From NCBI GenBank assembly GCA_026874595.1, contig CM049310.1, positions 41,983,558 through 42,047,557 of the forward strand: a DNA stretch of 64,000 nt. The letters run 5' to 3'. Both the position numbers and the translations under genes were made by a program. Position 1 is the first letter of the stretch. Each line of letters begins with the position of its first letter. Below, piece after piece: positions 43,358-56,570 of the stretch. The notes under the pieces were generated by a model. It did no database searches and had not been told where the DNA came from. It saw only the letters and a list, made by a program, of their open reading frames with translations. This DNA is from Sipunculus nudus. Lineage: Eukaryota; Annelida; Sipuncula; Golfingiida; Sipunculidae.

Positions 43358-44965
43358 GTACCCGCCAAAACGAAGTTTTGTGGATACTATGTTTTTGACC
43401 GGGTTCCTCCGCCGTTGCCGCGTTCGTTTCCAGAGAGCTCCTCTGGGACTTGATTTTATCAGCTTTCCAAGCTCATATCTCGGGAACCGTTTGACTGATC
43501 AGGAAATACAATTTATACTAATGTAGCCCTTGGATAGCTCTATAACATACACAAAAAATGGTGGCGCCACCTGTAACCATGTTTGCACAGTGTCCATCTG
43601 TTCATCTGCCTTTGGTTAAAATCACTCATATCTCTGCAGTGAATTGACTAATTCACCTGAAATTCGGCATGCGTATACATCCTGGATAGCTTTCTTGATT
43701 TTATGACAGGTTGCGCCACCTACATTCTCATTCACGCTGATGACATCCAAGCTCATATTTCGGGAACCGTTTGCCGATCGGGCCAAAATTTTGCATGTAT
43801 ATAGATCTAACATAGCTCTTTATCATACGCTAAACTGGTGGCGCCACCTGCAACCATTTTTGCACAGCGTCTGTCTGTTTGTCTGCCGTGCAATAATGTC
43901 ACTCATATCTCGGCAGTGGTTTGACATATCTGCCTAAAATTTTGCAGTTTTATACATCCTGGATAGCTTTCTTGATTTTATGACAGGTGGCACCACCTAC
44001 ATTCACGTTCACGCTGATGACATCCATGCTCATATCTCGGGAACCGTTTGACCGATCGGGCCAAAATTTTGCATGTGTATAGATCTAACATAGCTCTTTA
44101 TCATACACAAAACTGGTGGCACCACCTGCAACCATTTTTGCACAGCGTCTGTCTGTTTGTCTGCCGTGCAATAAAGTCACTCACATCTAAGCAGTGGTTT
44201 GACATATCTGCCTAAAATTTTGCAGTTTTATACATCCTGGATAGCTTTCTTGATTTTATGACAGGTGGCGCCACCTTTATTCTAGTTTATGCTGCAGACA
44301 TCCAAGCTCATATCTCGGGAACCGTTTGAACGATTGGGCCAAAATTTTGCATGTGTATAGATCTCACATAGGTCTTTATCATACACAAAACTGGAGGGGC
44401 CACCTGCATCCATTTTTGCACATTTTGCACAGCGTCTGTCTGTTGGTCTGCCGTGGCCTAAAATCACTCATTTCTCTGTAGTGGTTTGACATAACTGCCT
44501 AAAATTTTGCAGGTTTATACATCCTGGATAGCTTTCTTGATTTTATGACAGGTGGCGCCACCTACATTCTAGTTAAAGCTGCACACATCCAAGCTAATAT
44601 CTCAGGAACCATTTGACCGATTGGGCCAAAATTGTGCTTGTGTTTAGATTTCACATAGGTCTTTATCATACACAAAACTGCAACCATTTTTGCACAGCGT
44701 CTGTCTGTTTGTCTGCCGTGGGCTAAAATCACTCATATCCATGTAGTGGTTTGACTTTTCTGCCTAAAATTTTGCATATGTATACAACTTGGACAGCTTT
44801 CTGGATTTGTGGTAGGTTGCACAACCTACATACACATTTAGGCTGCAGACATCCATGCTAATATGCAACATACCTCACTCTGTTCCCCCTTGCCACTCAA
44901 TCCATGCCTCACTTCACTCTGATTTTGGCAGATACACGTAGTCACTTGTCGGCTACCCGAATTCT
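43358..44965 (+). mobile_element. Second tandem-repeat element nested in copy B
   Basis: Begins GTACCCGCCAAAACGAAGTTTTGTGG, whose CAAAAC/GTTTTG arms form a hairpin with a GAA loop, and ends near GGCTACCCGAATTCTAG. Its body repeats a ~285-bp unit (near 43690, 43970, 44260, 44540) containing CTCATATCTCGGGAACCGTTTGACC, ACAGGTGGCGCCACCTACATT and TTTTGCACAGCGTCTGTCTGTTTG. Each unit has two copies of the GGTGGCGCCACC palindrome. The surrounding element resumes at TTTTTAAAG immediately after, so it inserted in a T-rich spot of copy B. Confidence 0.6.
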
Positions 44966-45148
44966 AGTTTTTAAAGTTTACACATTTTTCTCTATTTTTC
45001 AGATATATAAATACAGACTAAATCTTGGCCTGTTGGTTAATCTGTTTGATGCTTCAGTTGAATGGGTATCTACCATTCTGATGATAAAATTTCCTTTTGT
45101 GAATCTCTTCCCAGTCAGCTGAGCGTCATGACCCATGGGTCACTTGTT

Positions 45149-45431
45149 TATAGATAGGATGGCCTTATTTTAGAGATAGTAATAGATCTTCACTTTTTTG
45201 TGTTTATTGTACCATTTTCTAATCAAAATACTTAATCACAAAAACACATTAACACATGACATAACATGAACACAGAAGAAAGGAATAGGTGATACGTAAA
45301 CATTGGTACGAAACATGGGGGGGGGGGGGGTCAAAATCAGGGAACGAAAGAAATAGTATGAAAGAGGTGTAATTTAGGATATTTGAAGAAAGAGGAAATA
45401 AAAATATAAGAAACATAAGGAAAGGTAGGTT
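45149..45431. other. Flank of copy B, with a G14 tract
   Basis: G14 at 45317-45330. Nothing else recognised. Confidence 0.4.
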
Positions 45432-45575
45432 AGGGGCGGATCAAGGATATAGGAAAAGTGGGTCCAACCTAGGACGACTCATAAAAAACCTGAAATAAGG
45501 GTCCCCAGGTCCGGGGAGTCCAGGCCGTCACATTTGATCTGAAACCCTTAATAAAAGGTTGCATCGACATTACAT
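45432..45575 (-). repeat. Dispersed GGATCCGCCCC repeat, inverted copy
   Basis: Starts AGGGGCGGATCAAGG and contains GTGGGTCCAACC, GGGTCCCCAGGTCCGG and AAACCCTTAATAAAAGGTTGC, the reverse complement of phrases in 8811-8968 and 26965-27183. Confidence 0.6.
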
Positions 45576-48500
45576 TTGCTTGGTTTCGCGCGGGATATTT
45601 AGTCATTTTGGAAACGCCGGGATCACCACTCGGCTTTGATCACAGAGCGGTCAAAATTCTGTGGTGAATTTAAAAAAAGATAGCATATAGGACTGAGCAT
45701 TTAAGTACTTGAACAAACCCTTAAACATAAAGGTTCTCATTCAAGCAAATAATACCCAGGGTGCATTTAAACATTAGAGATATTATTTAAGCATAAGTGC
45801 ACCAATGTTTAGTATTTTGGAACTGAAAAGGATTCAAATCCTAAATTTAGAAGCAACCCAGGACTATTGCATTACGTGTGACAGAGCCGTGGACTTTGTG
45901 TGCAGTTTGTCCATTGATGGGAGTCAATAACTCACGCTAATGCCATGGATCTCTACCTAATGGCTCCTGAGTGACTGGCCTCGTGTCCTTTTATTCCTAG
46001 GGATATAGTGCCCGACAAATTTAAGGTTGTTGATCATGAACTGTCAATGAAAGATTCACGCTAAAGCAAATTATATCTCTCTTGCATAGGGGGGGGGGTA
46101 CGAATATAGCCTGTTGCGTTTTACGTCGATGTCTGTGACCTTCGCCGCACAAGACAGGCTGCTGCGATGAATTTGCACCAATACTCATGTATTACACACG
46201 TAATCTTACCAATACTTTAACATTTTTATAGACAGTGTCATCGTTCTGGTTTGGGATTTAGGGCACGGGTAACCGAGTTTTCCTGTGGCTATATAGCTCC
46301 CTCAACACGAGATATAATGATATATATGCCCCCTCCACAAGGGGGATTTTTCATGAATTGTCTCGGCAGTTCGCATTATCCTGAAAATATACAAAACATA
46401 CTAAAACGGATGAAAACATAACCTCCTTAGCGGAGATAATTAGCGCCTTAGCGGAGATAATTAGCGAACAGCTATTTTCTAGTGGTGAAAAAGGGTGTGC
46501 AAGGATCCTATCTGGTATCACCGCATGTACTTTTATCTAATTAAGTAATGGCAAGTTCTGATGTTAGCTACTCTTATCAACATTGGTTAGTTATTTTTTA
46601 ACTTTACTATAAAAGTTTCGGACGGGTTTTGAGTATTGTTTTGAAGAGTTAGGGTAAACCCAAGGACAAATCCATTGAATTTTAAGGCAATCAGGATCCT
46701 CATAATATGTTGTAGTAGAATGTCTTTGTTTTCATTGTAAGATGGCAAAATAAATATTATCTACTTGTATTAGGATCCATTTGATCCATGTGATCCATCA
46801 AACACATTTCTGTGTGGCACGCACCAAAGTTTAATCAGGATCCCGGCGGTGGAATTTATGTAGTCTCTCATCGAGCGAAACAGACTCGCTTATCCTAAAA
46901 AAGCATTATGTATTTTTATTCCCTCTGACATTATTTTGAGCTGCAGGACTAATTAGTTCCTATACATCGAACTCCACTGTCTCGTGTGTACATATGCAGC
47001 AGTATAAAATTGTGTGACCGGTTCTGTTCCGATTTATATTGTGTAACAGGTGCCCCTTTTATTGTGTGCAGCGGTCTTACAGATGATTGTTTTATTGTGC
47101 ACACGGTTGTTCCATATGATGTTCGCATTTTGTTTGTGTGCCACGCATAACTCTTGTTGTAACGGCCTCGCCTGGCCGGGCATTGCATTCTCAGATTCAT
47201 CCGTATTGGTTGAACTCTCGTTGTCATACTAGCTTGGGGCTCTCTCGTCTGGCCGAGCCGGGTCGGGCTAACGTGTGGACCCTGGTATGTAGAGACACAG
47301 CGATGTTTTTCTAATGGATTCCTGTAACGCGTGTTTACTGTGTATTATGTTAGCTTCTTTAGATTGTTCGCGAAATGGAAGCTTCTCGGCTGGAGGTGAG
47401 AAATTAAAAATAGAGGGCTGTGTTTTAAAGCAGAGAGAGAGGTTAGAGAGTATTCCGGCGGACACGGAAGCATGTTAGTCAGAATGTGGGACCTATCCGA
47501 TTATCCAGAAATTTCAGGGATTCTACTATTACGAACACTTTACAATTTAGTGCTGCCGGTCTCAAGTTTACTTTCTGGATTATTACAAGAGCTTTACATT
47601 GGACTGTTATTCTCCGAGAGATTTTGTGTTAACTGTTCGTCAGGTTTATACATTTTTGAAGACTTGTCGCGGTGACAGTGGTGGTATCCAGGTACTGTGC
47701 ATTTTTTTTTTTTTATTTACTGTGTGATTCTATTGATTTGTTGTTATACTGCTGTTATTCAATATCATTGTACTGATTTAGTGTATTGAAATGTTAGGGT
47801 TGTTTTAAGAATAAGTTATAGTTATTTGTTAACAAAAAAACACTGACTTCTTTATTCTTTCCACTAGACATTTAACGCTGCCTAGTGTTACAGAATCTGA
47901 TATTTTTATCTCCATTACAAAATTTATGTTCATCACGCACACGTGATTTGTTGATATTAGGTTCCAATTGTGATGTGAACTCGTTGTTTTCATGAAAATC
48001 ACTGTTCGGTTTCAAAATGATGAATGTAACAAGGCGGATATAACTAGGGAAATATTTGTAAGCCCTGAGCTAGGCATTAACCAAATTCATTTGAAGTTTT
48101 TACCCTCATAGTTTGACTTAAAATTATTAATAAGTACCCCTGTTCTCCTGATGTCTTCAGCGACGCGGGGAGTGCCCAATACCCATGCGCTTTCAGTCCA
48201 TGTGACCATCTACGTTAAAGTCATGTGTTTGATCTCCAACCCATAAGTGGTCACGTGTCCTGTCTTTAATAACCCTTTCTGGCCTGATGGCAAGTTTCAT
48301 GTTTGGCATTTAATTTTTCGCCGGTTCTTTTTATCTTTTCTTTTAGTTCGCTAAATTTGGATCGGTTGACATTGATCTTAATGAAGAACGATTATCGACT
48401 CGCGTCTCACCTTAACAGGCCACCAGCACAGAGTACAAAACAACCGACAGCCTTTTTGTCACAATAAGATAGCAGATAGTTTACCGGTAGACCAGCACTC

Positions 48501-48647
48501 CAGCTAATATCAGGAAGACGTTTGGGTGAAGGATTTAGCCAAAGACTTCATTTATATTGAAAAACGAAACAGAAGATTTCTTTTTCAGAGCATCCATCAC
48601 GTGTTAAGCTGCATGTGTCCAGTGTAAAACTACATTTAGTCGACGCG
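45576..48647. other. Non-coding sequence, no gene recognised
   Basis: Contains a perfect 21-bp tandem duplication (46425-46466) and a GC-richer zone near 47150-47480. No exon with family resemblance is seen. Confidence 0.4.
46425..46466 (+). repeat. Perfect 21-bp tandem duplication
   Basis: CCTTAGCGGAGATAATTAGCG occurs twice head to tail without mismatch. Confidence 0.9.
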
Positions 48648-48895
48648 TTGTATGCGGATTGCGGGAATCGGAACGCGGTTTGCAGAATGTGGTATGACTT
48701 CGCGTATGGCATTTATTAGGACTGCGTTAAACACCGCGGCATTGGTACCGGTGATGTCAAACCCAAACAGATACCGCTGCAAATTTCGTAATTGGGACCC
48801 ATGGTCGCTATATCGCGCTATATGCGGATCCTATTCTTATGAGAATTCCATTTTTCCGTTTGTCTTATTCCATATTCCGCAACCGCATACCGTGG
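48648..48895. repeat. Possible fold-back element with GCGG-rich ends
   Basis: TGTATGCGGATTGCGGGAAT at 48648 resembles the reverse complement of the segment at 48868-48893 (CCGCAACCGCATAC). A third related motif lies at 48938-48960 (CCGCATAACGCATACCGCG). The arms are imperfect, and no clear target duplication is seen. Confidence 0.35.
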
Positions 48896-49107
48896 ACTAA
48901 ATATTGGGTTTATGAAAAACTGGAGCGAAAAAATCTTTTCCGCATAACGCATACCGCGATCGAGGTACACGCAGCTTAAGGATATATTCCGAGTTGAAGG
49001 TACATTTCTGTTGCATTCGGAAAATGAGCTAATGGAAAAATTTTCCAGATTGCCTTTTTTGTGACTTTTAACTTTGTCCGGAAATTTCATTTGTTGATAT
49101 ATATATA

Positions 49108-49153
<46 letters not shown>

Positions 49154-51384
49154 CTGGTCTACGACCAGCGTACCAGAGTGCTTTATCATCTTGCGCCTTT
49201 ATGCCTCTTTGAGGATGCAAATATTCTCGTTATTTTTTACAATTCTCCCTTTTGTCTGCAAATGCGCTTTCACGTAACATAAAACAGACCAATCTTTAGC
49301 CTTTTAAGTATACTTTGTAGCAAAAGCTTCCATGTGCGAGAAAAATGTGATTTTAACTCAGCATATTGGTTAATCCCTATGCATGTTTGTTGAATTCTAA
49401 GCCCATGAATAAAATCTTGGATTGCACCAGTTACTTGACGAGAGCCAGTTTGTATGCAATACAGGATAAGATTCCATACCACAGAGACGGAGTTTCAGTT
49501 TTTTTTTCGAGTTCACTTTTGTTCTTTGGTGTTAATTCATCGCTCGTAGCCTAATGTTAAGATATTCTGTTGTATACTACGATATCAATGCAATAGGATG
49601 GTAGACCTTTGCAGTATATTCTCTGGTATGGCTTGTATCTCGACCCCAGTTAGGCTTACCAGTCCAAGTAAAAACCTTTTGATTCTTGTATTTTTGCAAG
49701 AGCTGCCAAAGCCTTAGTAGTCGAGGCACGAATTTAAACTGCAGAGAAGTTCAAGGTTATTGGAGCTAGTGGTGAATTAGAATTATTTACACTGTCTTTA
49801 GAATTAATGTAATGAATCTGTTATGGTAAATTGTATCGTGAATATAGACAAACAAATACGTGTTATAAACATGTTCGATTGTTTCATCTAACACGTTATA
49901 AACCTGTCCCGTTATCTCTTATACCCAGGAAGCATTGCCAATATATAATTAAAATGAAGGCTGTATGTTAGTATGAAACAGGATATGAAAACATAATTGG
50001 ATATTCGCCCAATAACGCAACTTACTACCTATTGTGCAATTTGATTCACATTCATTTATTCCTTTCACGCATTTGGTGTTGACACTTATAGTGTGTTAAA
50101 TTATACCGCGTAAATAATGTGACTTAATTAAAAATAAATTAGGTTTTCATCAAACAAATGTTATTAGTCTCTATTGATCTGTTTGCACTAGCGGTATACC
50201 CTTAATTCCTTCATGCGTCTTCCGACATCCGTTTTTAGACTATACGCAGGTTGAGTAGTCAGGGTTTGATTAGGGCACAGAAATACGACAAGAAAGTACT
50301 CAGGACAGTCTCAAGGTAGGAAAGTATCTGCGGAGAGAGTTTGGTGACTTTTAGACCCGTATCTTCCAAGTAGTAGCTCAAAGGAGTAGTAGGATGCTTT
50401 GGGATGACCTCACCCTCATCCGCAAAAGATGGTCTTGACACCATAATCAGTTAATTAATTAATTATATATATTATTCAGTTATGTAACTGAGAAAGAGAA
50501 GGCATTTTACTCAGTATCATAGGCATACTAGCCTGTATGAAATTACGAGGGCAACTGCAGTCTGACTTCCTCACGACAGAGGGAAATTAGGAGCAAGGCA
50601 AGAAGAAAAAAACATCGGACACAGAAAGGATTCACTTTAATTAATGAACATTGATGTCAAATTTAATGCCGGCTGACAATTTAGCAAAATGCGTGATACA
50701 TTCCTTCATTTGTCCTCATTATTCTTAGAAGTACAGGAATTAAATGTGTAGTTATTTAACAAACTCTAGGTTTAGGAATCGCGCGTCAGTTACGCCTAGC
50801 AATCTCGTGTTACCAATGCAAAAACAATATTCATTGACTCTCCTTTTCATAAGCTAGTTGAATATAGCCTTATTAAAAAACTACAACAATAGTTATACCC
50901 ATAGCCTTCTTGTTTTTATTTGATGTTTGTACTTCATGTTTTTATCTTCGCATGACTTTGAGTAACCAATACAAACCCTATACCACCCCATCACCAAAGC
51001 CAAAGGGTCCCGATTTACACAGAATGATAATCATAACGTATTGAACCTGTTCAAGGTACTAGTAAATAATATTATGAAGTCGTAAGAGGACAGGGATAAA
51101 TTCATTTACACGGATGTTATACATATAGAATCTCTAAAAGATCTAAGGCCTATACTTCTGAGATCTGTCCTGCAACGTACACGTAGACCGGTGAATGATA
51201 TTGACATTACAGACGATAGTGGTACAGTGACAGAGATATAAGATGAACAAGGTATTAAACTGAGAGGACACTGCTTGCGTCATTTTGAACATTTCACGCA
51301 TCTCCACTTTCTTTTGGGTATTTATTACCGGATCATATCAAAGGGAAGTATAGATGCCTCCAGCAGGCATTCCGCAATTTAAAA
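48896..51384. other. Non-coding sequence, no gene recognised
   Basis: Apart from the (TA)n microsatellite, no feature is recognised. Confidence 0.4.
49097..49151. repeat. (TA)n microsatellite
   Basis: Two TA blocks separated by a single extra T. Confidence 0.95.
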
Positions 51385-51475
51385 ATGATCTGTACTTGGC
51401 TGAGTGGTTAGCGTGCTGGGCTGCTTGGCCAGTGCACTAATGGCAGTAGCTTTTCAACTCTAGCTTATAGTGAGG
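51385..51475 (+). repeat. tRNA-like relic (degenerate SINE head?)
   Basis: TGGCTGAGTGGTTAGCGTGCTGG matches a type-2 tRNA A box and D-arm region, and TTTTCAACTCTAGC about 50 bp later could be a decayed B box. No intact acceptor stem, so not a functional tRNA gene. Confidence 0.4.
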
Positions 51476-52600
51476 GCTTAAAGGTTGTTTTCCAGAAGTG
51501 TGCAGTCCAAATTTGTAGTCCTTATACATATAATCCGCAAGTATAGTCCATATAAATCATCTTTAAGAACTCTTAACCAGATCGTGTCCATTTAGTTCGT
51601 ATGCGTATTCTCATACGCATGCCACCAGGGGCGATTTTTGCCCACAAGATCACCTTGTAAGGTTTAGGTTTCAGAATTTCCCCCTTTCAGGCCGTGTTTT
51701 GAGATATTTTTACTACTTAAATGGCGTTTCTTGCAGCTGTCTCTTTGATACCAGACTTACATGAAGACATTTGGAAGAATTTTGTGGACATTTGTTTGCA
51801 TGTGTTTGAAGCTTAAACATCAGCCCCACAAATCGATTAATGCTGAGCCCCTTTAGAAATTGATAACGTTATCATAATAATTGATTTGAAACAACTTTTG
51901 TTGCTAATACATAGGTATGTACTGTAAATATATGGTGAAATGACTCGCAAGAAAGAAATTCTTCAGTTTCAAGCACCCATCAACATAGAGTACGGACTAA
52001 ACAGGGCCAACAGGCGTACTTATGGAAAAACGAACGTTACGGACACGGACTACGCAGGCGGACGACGGATCCAGACAACGCACTTATGGAAAACTACCTT
52101 GAGGGTGACAATGTAATGCGTATATTGGGAGCTGACCGGAAAATCGGTGGTATTAAATCTGTTCTTCATTTGAACGAAAGTGTACCAGAAAGCTGTTCAG
52201 TTCCACAAAAACTAGAGTCCAATTGACTTCTAAGTTACTAAGATTTGAGCTTTTGGTCCGTGTCTCCGAAATATAGCACGCCATGCCCTGTCCTTATTTC
52301 GCCAGTGAGACCTGTCTGCATGTGATTTTTTTTGTAAGCCCGTTTTTTAATTCTCACGAAGATCTTGGAATTTATGTCACAGCCTTGGAGTGGCTAACTA
52401 AATATCTAAAGTCGTGAACATTATGTTTCATTTGGAAACGAGCACTCAAAATCAAGCTTCATAAAGAGAGAAATTCCTCCCGATTATTTTATATATATAC
52501 ATATATGCATACAGAGAGACAGAAACAGACAGAGATACAGACAGAATGAAAGAGAGACAGAAAGAACGACACAGACTTGAAGACAGAAAAGAAAGAGGGT
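51476..52600. other. Non-coding sequence
   Basis: No gene is recognised. A purine-rich GACAGA zone begins near 52510. Confidence 0.4.
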
Positions 52601-52689
52601 ATGGCCCTAGATACATCAAATTAACATTGGCGAGAGAGAGAGTGAGAAGAGAGAGAGAGAAATGGTCGTAGATACTTCAAATTTACATT

Positions 52690-52736
<47 letters not shown>

Positions 52737-52800
52737 AGAGAGAGAAAAAAAGAAAGAGAGAATTGGCCTTAGATACATCGAATTAATAAAAGAGAGAGAG
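52601..52800 (+). repeat. (GA)n tract with three copies of a ~40-bp phrase
   Basis: TGG(C/T)C(C/G/T)TAGATAC(A/T)TC(A/G)AATT occurs at 52602, 52662 and 52763, each followed by a GAGAGA run, the longest at 52693-52745. This looks like a composite minisatellite. Confidence 0.7.
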
Positions 52801-55800
52801 GACGTACGAAGTGGAGAATTTTATAACTTGACCAGACCGCTCACAAAAATACCGGACCGCTTTTTCCCTGGACCGGACCGCTCTTTTTTTTAATGTTTAA
52901 GCTTAACAAATGACAAAATAGATTTAGTTCAACGACACTTCTTTTATGAACAAGGTGTATTAACCTCCCAAAGAAAGACTCTTCACTTACGTAAAATGCT
53001 TTTAAAGCAGTTGTATCCGAAATGATATGATTATATACATGATTGTATGTATTATTTCATATATTTGTAACAGTAAATTGTCAATATTTGTTATTAACTT
53101 ATGACAGAAGTGACTTGTTCAGCGTGTGAATTATTGTCCATTTCTGAGTTGAGCAATGCTGATGTTTTCCTATGTATCTCTGTGTATCAAATTATAATCA
53201 TAAAGATTACTATACATTTCATACAATCAATACATAGGCCTGTATATACTATATATGTTAATTTTAAACATTAGATTAATAACTTTTCTCCTTTCAAATC
53301 TCTCTTAAATCACTACACCACTTTTCAGCTTATGTCAACCAGCAGGAATCAACGCCTTATACCGTGAATCAGTTCGCCCAACTCTGCACAGTTTTGTTTA
53401 TATGCTAACCACCATATCCCACATAGTAACACAAAATATTCCTTTCTTGTCATAGAAAAATAAATAAACATTTGAATGAAAAAAAATTATGGAGAATTAA
53501 AGCAGATTAATAACTTTAAAAAAAGGTTTTTTTTTTAATTTCAATTGATTTTTAATGATAAACAGGTCCACTTACTGGACTGGACTGCCTACTGCGTAAC
53601 CGGACCAGGACCGGACCGCTTATGTTATGAACCGAAACACTATAGACTGTGGTCCGGCAAGGTCCGCACCTCTGGCGAAGAAAAAAACTTAGTTTGCACA
53701 GATCATACTCGAAAAACTTGACGAAAAGAACAGAATGAGACGCAGACCGTGGGAGTCTAAAAGTTTCAACATGACACAACTGTGTAGATTTATAGACATA
53801 AAAGACCGATGGAAAAAATAATTGGTTAATGGACAGAAATTTGCTGAATACAGGGGAATAAACAAAGGGTGCAGAACAAATATAAAAATACTGAATCCAT
53901 TAATACCCGAACACCTGTTTTATAAATATAAAATTATAAAATGTATAAAAAAAAGACACGAAACACTTACAGTCGTCGAATTACCAATGATTTTCGTTAC
54001 TTCGTTAAGTGCTACACGTGCGTTTTAGAAAATAAATATGGCAGCGATAATAAATTCCATTCTATCAATGCAATCTCGAGGCATACTAAGAGAGTGATAA
54101 AAAGAATAGGCCTTAGCTTAACAGAGCCCGGAGGAGAATTTTTGTTCATTAATAGTTTGTGAGCTCATTTCTAACCGCGTAAAATAACATATTTCATAGC
54201 ACTACTCCTCGACCTTGGTTCAGGTCAATAATATGTGGTGGATTACGTGGGCAGTCCCTACATCAAATCGCCCTGGGATCACTTTCTTATACAGAAGCGC
54301 AGCCAAGCAGATAATTCTTTTTACCTCGGTGTGAGTATATTGGGTACATGCCAATGCAAGGTTTTCAGGTACAGGCCTAGCACCGACGGTGTAAGATAAA
54401 ATTTAAGGTACAATGTTACGTATGGATTGATATAACCGCTAAAATCCGCGCTTCACAGAAAGTCATCGATTTCATAGATGTTGTTGGTGCTTAGATAAAA
54501 AGCTTTCCAAGGACAGGTTAAGTGAAGGACAGGTTTAGTGAAGGTATATTTGAAACCCACCGTCAGCACTGATGGTAGAATGATTTTGATGTATGGCTTT
54601 GTGTACGCTTACCATCGACTACAAAATAAAACATTCTGTTATATTCTAACCCTTATATCATGATAATCGCTAGGTATTTAATTAAAAAAAACGGATACAG
54701 CTTCATTTATTTTGGATTCATGACTTATTCTCCTCCTTTCATTATTTTTCCAATTATATACACAAGAAATATTCATCCTCTCAAAGTCATGAAACACAAT
54801 AATATCTGACTGAGAGTCGACAGAAAACTTCGCCTTATTTCAAAAGGTCCTTGTTTCCTGAATATATGCATATATAGATTTCCAAAATTATTGACTATAT
54901 GCACGAAAATGTTCTCAATTTTTGAGTGTCGAAATCAATTAAATAAAAATTAGAACAGATATTGACCATGATTTCTTTACAAATCCAACACAATGTTATC
55001 AATGAATGGCTGGATTGGCAGACACCTGTTATTGTGTCGATACTCTTTCTTTTATTTACCTTTTCATTTATACAAAATCCACAAGAAACAATGCCATAAT
55101 GTTACATGCTTCAACAAAAAAAGGCGACAAACCAATCCTTATAACTACTCTTAGATCTTCCTTAGAATTACCCTGCAATGCCACTTCACCACTTTAAATA
55201 TGGCATACACATCATATATGTATATTCAAATATATCTTTAAATAAATGCATGTTAATGCATGTTTCATTCCAAAGCATTAGAAACGTTAATGTAGAAAAC
55301 GTTAAGCTTTGAAAATTAGAAAAAAAGGAGAATGAATAGGAAACATTATCTTATTTGTTGCACATAGATAATATGTGAACCTATAAAAGCTATCTTTGAT
55401 CTCCCAAGCATGACTCTCTGAACAAAGCAGATTTATCACTTATTTATGTATTTCTAGTTATTATATTGAATAATCGATATATAAGCATGCGTCGTGTGAG
55501 TTGTCTTTTAAAGATCACAGTCGATGTCATTATCTTAAAGACAAAAAAGCTAGCTAATTGTAAATGGGGAAAAAAATCTTCCGATTGTTCGGTGCATATG
55601 CCTGTAACTCTATTGTTTGGTGACCAAAAACAGTCCAACAATATTGATCGTTTTATATTTTCAACTGTAGCTGTTATTTTGCCTCTTTGTGTCTTCTGTG
55701 TGTATAAAATCGAATGTGTTTTCTGTTTTGTTAATCTCTGTGCTTCATTCAATCCATAGAAAATGTTACTTATGTTAGTGACCAAACGCCATAATCATTT

Positions 55801-56570
55801 AATATCATTATTCGATATAGTACAATTGGGTAAATTAGATATACAGTGTACATTTTTTATATCAGATAAGCGGTTGAAGCAAGGGGCGCGCAGTAAAGTG
55901 GACCACTTAGAAAAACTGGATATGTGTCCACAACCATGCAGGTTTTACAAAGCCCAGTATCCAAATAGTAAAAAAAAGAATCATGTATTAATTATATTTT
56001 AAATAATCTATTATAAAATTTTGAGCGAATTCTTTTGACATAATTCGAAAGTATGTCGCAGAAACTGACCGTCGGAAGAGGGTAGTGGGTGGTATTGACC
56101 CCCTATCTACCTTTCTTGATCCGCGCTTGGATTCAGCGGGTTTCTCGACTCGTGTAACCTTTTCACCATTCGATCTTCTGGCACGTCTGACTAGAGCTTA
56201 AAATTTTGTGTTCCATAAGTTACCGAACGAAATATGTCAACCCATACGTAATGCTTTTAAAGTTAGTAATGCACTTCCTTTTCTCATCAAACGAGGCTAT
56301 GTACTTTTTGTGTTATAATAAGACAAATAAGCTTATTGACTGCAATTAGTGTCAGATGTGGAAAATTTAAAGTTTTGCCTTTTAATCCCTTTTATGTAAT
56401 CCACTTCAAGAAAATAGAACTACCAGTCATTCACGCGTAATTACGTCCTAAATTTGGCCAGAACTAATGGGGAAGGTCATGAAGATCAGATTTTAATTAA
56501 GTAACGTGTTTTCTGTCGTACCTGGATAATAGACGTACTCAATATACACACCCGCTATAGATTCAGATTC

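Larger units (their letters stand above)
40984..45148 (+). mobile_element. Tandem-repeat-bearing non-autonomous element, copy B (Helentron/HINE-like)
   Basis: Same family and orientation as 2289-4807. Termini are cleaner: GCTCAGCTGACTG (40986-40998) and its exact inverted complement CAGTCAGCTGAGC (45112-45124), then a perfect palindrome TGACCCATGGGTCA (45129-45142) and the end CACTTGTT. The head continues into a GTCCGTC run and an array of ~330-bp units to 43357. A different tandem-repeat element then interrupts it (43358-44965), after which the tail resumes. No protein is encoded. Confidence 0.65.

Noticed and set aside
47150-47700. GC-richer stretch with GGTGGTATCCAGG, considered as an LTR/primer-site remnant
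   Set aside because: No second LTR, no polypurine tract and no element coding sequence nearby.
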